Translations under genes and position numbers: made by a program
From: Ardenticatenaceae bacterium
Lineage (GTDB): Bacteria; Chloroflexota; Anaerolineae; Promineifilales; Promineifilaceae
Direction: 5' to 3'
Assembly (NCBI GenBank): GCA_027054335.1
Contig: JALUPA010000754.1
Span: 1 to 44,649, forward strand
Length of the DNA: 44,649 bases
Shown here: in pieces, positions 6,740-12,385 of the stretch
How positions within the stretch are numbered: the first letter of the stretch is position 1
How the letters are laid out: each line of letters begins with the position of its first letter
Notes under the pieces: model-generated
Databases searched by the model: none
What the model was told of the DNA's origin: nothing
What the model saw: the letters and a program-made list of their open reading frames with translations, nothing else

Positions 6740-8809
6740 TCACAACAACAGATGCAGTTTTTCGTAAATTTCGGGGCGTTTGACCAGAGCAGCTTCCCGG
6801 TATAGCTGGCTGAATCGGGACAGATCGAGGAGACGGAGGACGGCCGTTTCCGCCACGTCGGCCGGGAGTAGGCTGTGAAAACGGCCCATTTCCAGCCGGT
6901 TAGAGGCAAGGGAAACGCATTGTCGGGCCGCTTCCCGGCCGATTTTTTCCTCCCAGGCGGGCAGTTGGGTCAGCGGCGGCCGTACCAGCAAACAGTATTC
7001 GTTAATTGCTTCGGCGGCCAGAGCGTGATTGAGGAGGACGGCCGTCAGTAATTCCCCCCACACCGTCCCCCAAAAATGGAAGAGGTAAATGCCGTTTTCG
7101 GCCGGCAGCGCCGCCATCTGCCCCGGCTGCAAATTCAAGGAGCGAGCCACCGCCTGCGTGACGGTAAAGGGGATGGCAGCATACGTTTTCTGGAAGCGCA
7201 AAATCTCGTCCGCTTGCTGCCCCGGCGCGGGGGCCAGGCCAAAGCGGTATTTGTCCTGCCAGACCACCTTCATCAGCTTGCCGCCAAAGAGGACAACCGT
7301 GCCTTTTTTATAAACTCGCTCCGTTTGGGCAATAGTTTTACCGGTGTAGGCGTCTACGGCCGTGGCTGCCCGCACGTCTGCGCCGATGTTGGCGTAAATT
7401 TCGTGCCTGTCCAGCAACTCTTCCAGTTCCACGTCCGGCTTCCACTCCCCCAACCGCCCGGCGCGCAGATAACGGGCAAAAGTCAATTGGGCCAGAATGC
7501 GATTGATGTCGTCACTGGTCACTTCTGGGGGGGCAATGCGGCGCACGTCAGCCCGGCGGACACTGCCGGTGGGGCTTTGTTTGATCAGGCTGAAGATTTG
7601 CTGGATGAGAACAGAGGGGCGGAAAGCATATTGGGGAGATTGGAGATTGGAAATTGGAGATTGAGAATCGCCAATCTCTAATCGCCAATCTCCAGTCTCT
7701 TGCACTTCCGCTAACTGCAATAACGCCTCAAACCGCGCCCATTCGCCGGGGGATTTGGGCAGGCAGAGGACGCGGGTGTGGGCGGCGCGGCGGCTGCCCC
7801 GGCCGATGCGCTGTAAGAAGGAGGTCAGGTCAGGCGGCGCGCCGAGGAGGGCTACGTCGTCCACGCTGCCGATGTCAATGCCTAGTTCCAGGGTGGAGGT
7901 ACTGACGCAGACGGCCGTACTGGCTGCGGCAAAACGGGTTTCCACTTCCAGGCGCATTTTGGCGTCCAGATTGCTGTAGTGGACGAAAATTTCGGCGTGA
8001 TGGGGCAGATGGCGGCGCAGGTAAACGGCCGTTTCCTCCACCTCGTCCCGCGAATTACAAAAAAGCAGCGTCTTTTGCGCCGCCCGCCGCCCCAAAGCGT
8101 TGACCAGTTCGGCCAAATCATACAACGGCGCAATTTCCGCTTCAATGCGACGGCCGCCCGGCGCAGACACAATTACCCCGTCCCGCAAATACCGCCGGGC
8201 AATCCCTTCCGGGTCCGGCACGGTCGCCGAAAGGGCGATGCGCTGCATAAAACCGGCGTCCGGGTCGGCGTACTGGCGGATACGCTCGATACGAGGCAGC
8301 AGGCAGCGAATTTGGTCGCCGCGCGGCGCATTGTCAAACAGGTGAATCTCGTCCAGAACGATGGTGTGCAGCCCGGCAAAAAGGCGCGGGGCGCGGGTGA
8401 GCAGGCTGTCGGTGGATTCGGGCGTGGTGATGAGGATGGCCGGGGAACGTTCCACATCCAGGAAGGGAGCGTCCCCCGTTTTCCAGCCGAGGGCAATGCC
8501 ACTGCCGGCCAGGGGTTCGCGCAGCCGTTGGTACAGGTCGCGTACCAGGGCGCGGGTAGGGCAGATGTAGAGGATTGTGAGATTGGAGATTGGAGATTGG
8601 GTGAGGCGGGGCCAGTGGCGTTCCAGGAGGGGAGCGATGACGGCTTCGGTTTTGCCGGCGGCGGTGGCAGCGATGAGGAGGGTATCACGGCCGTTGAGGA
8701 TGAGAGGAATGGCTTGCTGCTGGATGGGGGTGAAACGGCCGTGTCGCGTAAAAAAGAGCGGCCATGTGTGGGGAATGGCGGCCTTAACCTCTTGCGGGGA
8801 GAACGTCAT
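6740..8809 (-). CDS. Lhr-type superfamily 2 helicase (BrxHI-like)
   Basis: A 689-aa DEAH-type SF2 helicase with Q-motif-like RFTPIQQQAI, Walker A ATAAGKTEA (about 48-56), motif Ia PTRALVRDL, DEIH (153-156), SAT (194-196), a second RecA domain with STSTLELGIDIG, and motif VI QRIGRGSR. A long C-terminal region follows. Layout and motifs fit Lhr-like helicases such as BrxHI of BREX type 2. I start at ATG 8809 (MTFSPQEV) rather than the upstream TTG; it overlaps the DUF433 gene by 26 bp, which suggests coupling. Two heptamer-repeat insertions are translated (residues ~70-77 and ~369-393). Likely part of the ATPase/nuclease island upstream. Confidence 0.88.
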   Translation of the reverse strand: MTFSPQEVKAAIPHTWPLFFTRHGRFTPIQQQAIPLILNGRDTLLIAATAAGKTEAVIAPLLERHWPRLTQSPISNLTILYICPTRALVRDLYQRLREPLAGSGIALGWKTGDAPFLDVERSPAILITTPESTDSLLTRAPRLFAGLHTIVLDEIHLFDNAPRGDQIRCLLPRIERIRQYADPDAGFMQRIALSATVPDPEGIARRYLRDGVIVSAPGGRRIEAEIAPLYDLAELVNALGRRAAQKTLLFCNSRDEVEETAVYLRRHLPHHAEIFVHYSNLDAKMRLEVETRFAAASTAVCVSTSTLELGIDIGSVDDVALLGAPPDLTSFLQRIGRGSRRAAHTRVLCLPKSPGEWARFEALLQLAEVQETGDWRLEIGDSQSPISNLQSPQYAFRPSVLIQQIFSLIKQSPTGSVRRADVRRIAPPEVTSDDINRILAQLTFARYLRAGRLGEWKPDVELEELLDRHEIYANIGADVRAATAVDAYTGKTIAQTERVYKKGTVVLFGGKLMKVVWQDKYRFGLAPAPGQQADEILRFQKTYAAIPFTVTQAVARSLNLQPGQMAALPAENGIYLFHFWGTVWGELLTAVLLNHALAAEAINEYCLLVRPPLTQLPAWEEKIGREAARQCVSLASNRLEMGRFHSLLPADVAETAVLRLLDLSRFSQLYREAALVKRPEIYEKLHLLL
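7631..7701. repeat. Heptamer hairpin inside helicase ORF
   Basis: Four ATTGGAG/GATTGGA-type heptamers are followed by four inverted AATCTCC/AATCGCC heptamers, all at a 7-bp period, inside the helicase frame. Translated on the minus strand it gives an insert of the type GDWRLEIGD...SPISNLQSP that breaks the motif VI-to-C-terminal linker. Reading frame is kept. Confidence 0.85.
8574..8601. repeat. Heptamer array (single arm) inside helicase ORF
   Basis: Four heptamers (GATTGTGA/GATTGGA type) without an inverted arm encode the residues TQSPISNL just before motif Ia. This is a second in-frame invasion of the same gene by the same family. Confidence 0.75.
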
Positions 8810-9122
8810 GGTATTCGGCAAAATCTTCCAGTGGCGCGTCAAAATCGTCGGCAATAAACAAGATGCTTTCTTTAGCTCCCCCCAGCCGTCTTTGCAGACG
8901 TGCTTCCGGTTGTGCTTCAGAGACAGCTACATATTCCAATACCGCGCGGATGTCGGCCAGCTCCAGTGAGGGGTATTCGCGCAGAATTTCTTCTTCAGAA
9001 ATACCTTGAGACACCATTCGCACAATTAACTCTATCGGAATGCGTGTATTCCTGATAACCGGTTTGCCGGTCATAACTCGCGGATTCATTTGAATGCGTT
9101 CTAAAATATCTTGCTTATCCAT
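8784..9122 (-). CDS. DUF433 antitoxin-like protein with Phd-type C-terminal tail
   Basis: 112 aa. Residues 1-68 are a DUF433 winged-helix/HTH domain (ILERIQMNPRVMTGKPVIRNTRIPIELI and the EEILREYPSLELADIRAVL helix), usually the antitoxin of a PIN-like DUF5615 toxin. Residues ~75-105 (RLQRRLGGAKESILFIADDF, then DAPLEDFAEY) nearly match the tail of the Phd antitoxin at 9828 (RPQRRLGGARESILFIADDF). DUF433 proteins normally end near residue 80, so this is a domain fusion. No toxin follows; the helicase start overlaps its end. ATG 9122 has only a weak AAAGAGA site. The tail may let it bind the VapC toxin encoded just upstream. Confidence 0.8.
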   Translation of the reverse strand: MDKQDILERIQMNPRVMTGKPVIRNTRIPIELIVRMVSQGISEEEILREYPSLELADIRAVLEYVAVSEAQPEARLQRRLGGAKESILFIADDFDAPLEDFAEYHDVLPARG

Positions 9123-9132
9123 AAGTTTGTCT

Positions 9133-9258
9133 CTTTACCAATCTTCATCATCTTCCATCTCGATCTCAGCAGCAACCAACTCTCGCCACAAATCAAACAG
9201 TTCAGGTTCAGCTCCGGATGTCTACAAACTATGCCGCGCATGGAGAGACGGCCGTTCC
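9133..9258 (-). pseudogene. Decayed 3' fragment of a BrxD-like ATPase gene
   Basis: A 26-bp stretch (ending at 9258) is identical to part of the ATPase gene at 10487-10512 and encodes the same NGRLSMRG. After an 11-bp length change the frame continues as ELFDLWRELVAAEIEMEDDE and stop, resembling ELFDLLYLYFDYDVAALLDE of the intact gene. I read it as the remains of a second copy of the 3' end. It has no start and is frameshifted. Confidence 0.5.
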
Positions 9259-9339
9259 CTAACTAAGTAAACATCCATGACTTTACTGAAAAAACTGCAA
9301 AGGACGCAAAGAGCGTGGAGATTTGCCAGAGAAAAATCT

Positions 9340-9372
9340 AGACAAATCCGCGCAATCCGCGGCTTTTTTCAG
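9340..9372. repeat. Dispersed AATCCGCGGCT-type repeat, second copy
   Basis: Contains TAGACAAATCCGCGCAATCC followed by GCGGCT and a T-run, closely like 1723-1757. Located between the ATPase remnant and the VapC terminator region. Part of it (GCGG...TTTTTT) could act as a weak terminator. Confidence 0.4.
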
Positions 9373-9402
9373 TAGACTCATCCATAAATAACTTCCCGTT
9401 TT

Positions 9403-9435
9403 AGTTGACAGTCACCTGAGAGGCGACTGTCAACT
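9403..9435. repeat. Inverted repeat AGTTGACAGTC, after vapC
   Basis: Arms AGTTGACAGTC and GACTGTCAACT with inner CCT/AGG pairing form a hairpin 13 bp past the vapC stop. A related element with TGACAGTCAC arms follows hicA at 33009-33073. Confidence 0.65.
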
Positions 9436-9447
9436 TGGCGCAAAAAA

Positions 9448-9831
9448 TCACCACATAGTGGGCACGTCATACGCCCGGATGTTGGCGTCAACGGTGAGCA
9501 GCGTCATCTTCTCGTATTGCGCCTGGGCAACGAGCATTCGGTCAAAGGGGTCTCGGTGCATCATGGGTAAAGTCAATACCCTTTGGCTATGTTCCTTGGC
9601 AATCGGCAGCCATTGAATAGTGTTGACGCGCATCTCTTCGTCAAATGCCTGTATCCAATTATCTGCCAGCTTTAACCGGCCGATGCTGACTTTGATACAA
9701 ATCTCCCAATAACTGGCCGCGCTTAAAAATAACGTGTTGTTTGTATCCAGAAAAAGGTCGCGGGCCGTCTGGCTTAAACCTTCGCCAAACAAACTCCAGA
9801 GAAAAACGTGCGTATCCAGCAGCAATTTCAT
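9448..9831 (-). CDS. vapC: VapC-family PIN-domain toxin
   Basis: 127 aa with the PIN ribonuclease pattern: MKLLLDTHVFLW (first Asp), the central Glu in SYWEICIK, and the C-terminal RDPFDRMLVAQAQ and LLTVDANI acidic pair. Such proteins cut RNA (often tRNA or rRNA) in an Mg2+-dependent way and are held inactive by their antitoxin. The ATG overlaps the stop of the Phd gene by 4 bp, so the two are translationally coupled. Nearly the same subfamily as the VapC at 27711. Confidence 0.92.
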   Translation of the reverse strand: MKLLLDTHVFLWSLFGEGLSQTARDLFLDTNNTLFLSAASYWEICIKVSIGRLKLADNWIQAFDEEMRVNTIQWLPIAKEHSQRVLTLPMMHRDPFDRMLVAQAQYEKMTLLTVDANIRAYDVPTMW

Positions 9832-10058
9832 GCCATGTAATCGGCAAAATCTGCCAACGGCGCGTCAAAATCATCAGCGATAAACAGAATGCTTTCCCTG
9901 GCCCCGCCCAGCCGTCTTTGGGGACGCGCTTCAGGCAAGACAACCAGTTTGACTAACGGCCGTTTACCTTTAGCAATAACCACTTCTTCTCCGGCCAATG
10001 CTTTTTGGATAAGCCGGGAAAGATGGGTCTTTGCTTCGTGAATTGTTACCTGTGTCAT
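9828..10058 (-). CDS. Phd/YefM-family antitoxin
   Basis: 76 aa. The N-terminal Phd fold (VTIHEAKTHLSRLIQKALAGEEVVIAKGKRPLVKLV) binds operator DNA. The C-terminal tail RPQRRLGGARESILFIADDF ends DAPLADFADYM, the toxin-binding segment. It directly precedes and overlaps vapC. The predicted promoter places the transcript start next to the ATG, so the mRNA may be leaderless. Its tail is shared with the DUF433 protein at 8784. Confidence 0.92.
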   Translation of the reverse strand: MTQVTIHEAKTHLSRLIQKALAGEEVVIAKGKRPLVKLVVLPEARPQRRLGGARESILFIADDFDAPLADFADYMA

Positions 10059-10065
10059 AGATATT

Positions 10066-10094
10066 ATCTTAGCTAAGTCTGTTGACTAAGGCAA
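10066..10094 (-). promoter_or_regulatory. Promoter/operator of phd-vapC
   Basis: TTGCCT and TAAGAT lie 17 bp apart on the minus strand, with the start predicted about 1 nt before the ATG at 10058. Between and over them lie a 10-bp palindrome CTTAGCTAAG and an imperfect inverted repeat TTAGTC-aaca-GACTTA, plausible antitoxin operators. Confidence 0.5.
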
Positions 10095-10121
10095 GTAAAA
10101 ATTAGAGAAAGCACCTGAACG

Positions 10122-10346
10122 TTACACCGGCGCAGCCTGATAAATTGCAGGGCGGTACTGCGGTTCAGGAATAGCAATGCCTTCCTCCCGCGCCGCTTCC
10201 AGCCAGGCGCTTTTGGCAATTTGCACTTCCTGCAACGCGGCAAAAGGCGTCTCGCCAAAGGCTGAACACCCCGGCAAATCAGGAATATCAGCAATGTATC
10301 CCTCGTCTTCTTCACTGTAAAAAATATTAATGTGGTAATCGCGCAT
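10122..10346 (-). CDS. HicB-family antitoxin-like protein, solitary
   Basis: 74 aa with the HicB partial RNase H-like fold: YHINIFYSEEDEGYIADIPDLPGCSAFGETPFAALQEV, then a helix of the type AKSAWLEAAREEG. It lacks a C-terminal DNA-binding domain and no hicA gene lies next to it. It sits between the Phd/VapC pair and the ATPase gene with 40-60 bp gaps and could be read with the ATPase operon. It may be an orphan antitoxin that neutralises a HicA elsewhere. Confidence 0.8.
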   Translation of the reverse strand: MRDYHINIFYSEEDEGYIADIPDLPGCSAFGETPFAALQEVQIAKSAWLEAAREEGIAIPEPQYRPAIYQAAPV

Positions 10347-10386
10347 CAGTCTTCCTCTTACAGTGTAACCAATTAGACTATTTTTG

Positions 10387-11781
10387 TCACCGCACCTGAT
10401 TGCGCAGTTCGTCGAGGAGGGCGGCTACGTCGTAGTCAAAGTAGAGGTAGAGGAGGTCGAACAGTTCGACAGCCAGGCGGACGACGCCGCGCATGGAGAG
10501 ACGGCCGTTCCGCAACCCCTGCGCCAACAATTCTGCCCCACCCCGCCGCACCTGGCTTTGCCGCTCGCCCGGTTCGTAATTGTAGGCGCGGGCGTGGTAT
10601 TCCAGGATGCGCTGCAAGAACTGACCCACTTCCTGCGGGTCTACGTCCGGTTCCAGGTAGAAAATCTGGTCGTCGTTCAGCCAGTCGCGCAGGGGCAGCC
10701 GGTTGTCGCTGCGGGTGACGGTGAAGAGGAAGAAGAGGGATTGCCCCTGGTCGTAGGCCATCGGGTAATGGCGGAAGCGGTGTTGGGGGAACTGGTCTTC
10801 GCGCAGTTTGTCTTGCCGGCCCCGCAGGGCGGCGTAGATGACGGCCTGGAAGAAGAGGGAGGCTTTGGGGCGTTGGTACGGCCGTAACAACGAATAACTT
10901 TCCGCCTCATCCACCAGCAGACACAGGCCGCTGTAATTGCCCAGCCGGGCCAGTGCGCTGACTCCCGTGAGCAGGTAGGCGATTTGCCGGGCATTGTGGC
11001 CGATTTTGTAGATGCTGGGGAACTTGACGCCGCGGGGCAGCCCCTTGTTCATGGATTTGACGCGACGGCCGCCCATCAACCATTTTATCCACGCCTTGCG
11101 CTGCCGGGAGGAGGCGGTGTTGGCAATCGCTTGCAGGCCAATGACCAGGGGATCGAGTTCAGTCGGGGAGAGGTCGCGCAGTTTAGGCAGGGTGGATTGG
11201 ATGGCGGCCGTTTTTTCCAGCAGCGGAGCCAGGCCCGTCTCGTCCGTATCCGGGTAACGCAAATGACGCATCGCTTCCCGGTAGATGGCAAAGGAGCGGT
11301 GCGGCGGCAGTTCCAGCAAATCCAGGCTGACGGCGGCCGTCAAAAAGTTGCGCGATAACGCTTCCTGCGCCGCCAGTTCTACCATGTGGCTCTTGCCGTA
11401 ACCGTACTCCCCCACCACGGCGCGGGCGTCGCCGCCCCACTGGTGGGCGTTGTTGAGCGCCTGGATCAAACTTTCCCGTTCCGGCCGCAGGTTCAGCGTC
11501 AATTCCACCACGTGCTGCGCCGGGGCAATCCCCAGGCGCAGCGATTCGATCAGCTGCCGGGCGTCCAGTTGGGTCTGGTTCATGGGGGGCGGCGGCTGGT
11601 AGGTGATGGCGTAGGTGGCGCGGGGTTCGGCCAACGTTTGCCCGTTGCCGGTAAATTCGGCGGCCGGCCGGCGGAAGCGCAGCCCGTTTTCAAAGCGCAC
11701 CATCCATTCTGTCCCGTTCCGGTAGACGGCGACAATTTGGCCACGGCCGTATTGGGGGTGTTCTACTTCTGTTCCGATCAT
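10387..11781 (-). CDS. BrxD-like P-loop ATPase with N-terminal Tudor-like domain
   Basis: 464 aa. Residues 1-40 (HPQYGRGQIVAVYRNGTEWM) look like the small Tudor/SH3-type domain found at the end of UvrD/PcrA helicases. The rest is a DUF2791/BREX BrxD-type AAA ATPase, with Walker A GEYGYGKSH (124-132) and Walker B CLLVDEAES near residue 300. In BREX type 2 such an ATPase works with an Lhr-like helicase, as here, although the cellular role is not settled. It is on the same strand as ATPase 2, the nuclease and the helicase. ATG 11781 follows a heptamer repeat that seems to have replaced the normal leader; no strong ribosome site is visible. Confidence 0.85.
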   Translation of the reverse strand: MIGTEVEHPQYGRGQIVAVYRNGTEWMVRFENGLRFRRPAAEFTGNGQTLAEPRATYAITYQPPPPMNQTQLDARQLIESLRLGIAPAQHVVELTLNLRPERESLIQALNNAHQWGGDARAVVGEYGYGKSHMVELAAQEALSRNFLTAAVSLDLLELPPHRSFAIYREAMRHLRYPDTDETGLAPLLEKTAAIQSTLPKLRDLSPTELDPLVIGLQAIANTASSRQRKAWIKWLMGGRRVKSMNKGLPRGVKFPSIYKIGHNARQIAYLLTGVSALARLGNYSGLCLLVDEAESYSLLRPYQRPKASLFFQAVIYAALRGRQDKLREDQFPQHRFRHYPMAYDQGQSLFFLFTVTRSDNRLPLRDWLNDDQIFYLEPDVDPQEVGQFLQRILEYHARAYNYEPGERQSQVRRGGAELLAQGLRNGRLSMRGVVRLAVELFDLLYLYFDYDVAALLDELRNQVR

Positions 11782-11816
11782 GGTTTTCAGTGTTCAGTTT
11801 TCAGTGTTCAGTCCTC
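11782..11816. repeat. Heptamer array, TTTTCAG/TGTTCAG family
   Basis: Four to five heptamers alternating TTTTCAG and TGTTCAG lie exactly between the ATPase 1 start and the stop of the 85-aa gene, overlapping that stop. Same family at 14502 and 26288. Confidence 0.8.
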
Positions 11817-12065
11817 TGGCAGCGCCGGCAGGCGTTTGAGGTCTGCCACGTATTTTTCCTCATCGTACTCCCGCTGATATTTGAGTACATTATATATTTC
11901 GGTAGCAAGAACGGCCGCTATCAATTCGCGGGCTTCCTGATGTGAATATCCGTCGCGCCGCAACCGTTTATACGTTTCTTTGGTTTCGGGCGGAGTGTTA
12001 TCGCGTAATTGGTTATCTACAGTTTCCAATAGGGTCTTCTTTAATATCGGGTCTGCTTGTTCCAT
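11808..12065 (-). CDS. Conserved small protein of unknown function
   Basis: 85 aa from ATG 12065 (MEQADPILKK). The longer track ORF starts inside a repeat and should be discarded. The protein is charged and helical (ETKETYKRLRRDGYSHQEAR, then ELIAAVLATEIYNVLK). The middle part (DGYSHQEARELIA) looks like a short helix-turn-helix-type arrangement, but I do not recognise a family. It lies directly upstream of ATPase 1 on the same strand, so it may belong to that operon. Confidence 0.6.
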   Translation of the reverse strand: MEQADPILKKTLLETVDNQLRDNTPPETKETYKRLRRDGYSHQEARELIAAVLATEIYNVLKYQREYDEEKYVADLKRLPALPED

Positions 12066-12085
12066 AACCACACCTGCTTTTTGGT

Positions 12086-12152
12086 ACGCAGATGAACGCT
12101 GATGACGCAGATAAAAAGATATAAAATCAGCGTCATCAGCGTTAATCTGCGC
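12086..12152. repeat. Inverted repeat, GCGTTAATCTGCG family
   Basis: Left arm ACGCAGATGAACGCTGATGA and right arm ATCAGCGTCATCAGCGTTAA (then TCTGCG) form a long hairpin around an AT-rich loop. Related copies lie at 30284-30357 and 41888-41957. Located between two small genes of the island. Confidence 0.8.
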
Positions 12153-12170
12153 CCACAAGTTTACATAACT

Positions 12171-12372
12171 CTACCTTTGATAAAATCTATAATAAATTTG
12201 CGCCTCGGCCATTTTTCGGAATGCGGCGCGTACGGCCAGCGTCGTCTCCAGCCGCCATTCAGCCAGCTTTTCCAGCCCGGTTTCATTTTCGGCAATGGCG
12301 TCCCAGGCGGCCGTTAACTCATTAAAAATCGCCCGCGTACCCCCGCACCATCTCCGCAATTTGTGTATTCAT
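12171..12372 (-). pseudogene. Frameshifted small gene (about 66 aa)
   Basis: From ATG 12372 the frame reads MNTQIAEMVRG and soon stops. Removing one G from a GGGGG run joins it to the open frame TRAIFNELTAAWDAIAENET...ending YYRFYQR at 12171. The restored product is a ~66-aa helical protein unlike anything I recognise. The homopolymer position means this is either a real frameshift or a sequencing/assembly error. It follows the DUF262 gene by 13 bp on the same strand. Confidence 0.55.
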
Positions 12373-12385
12373 ACAAACACGCCAA

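Noticed and set aside
7979-8857. 292-aa plus-strand ORF inside the helicase
   Set aside because: Antisense shadow in a GC-rich gene; the helicase motifs on the minus strand are decisive.
11808-12158. 116-aa version of the small protein upstream of ATPase 1
   Set aside because: The first ~31 residues are translated inverted repeat; the internal ATG at 12065 is the better start.
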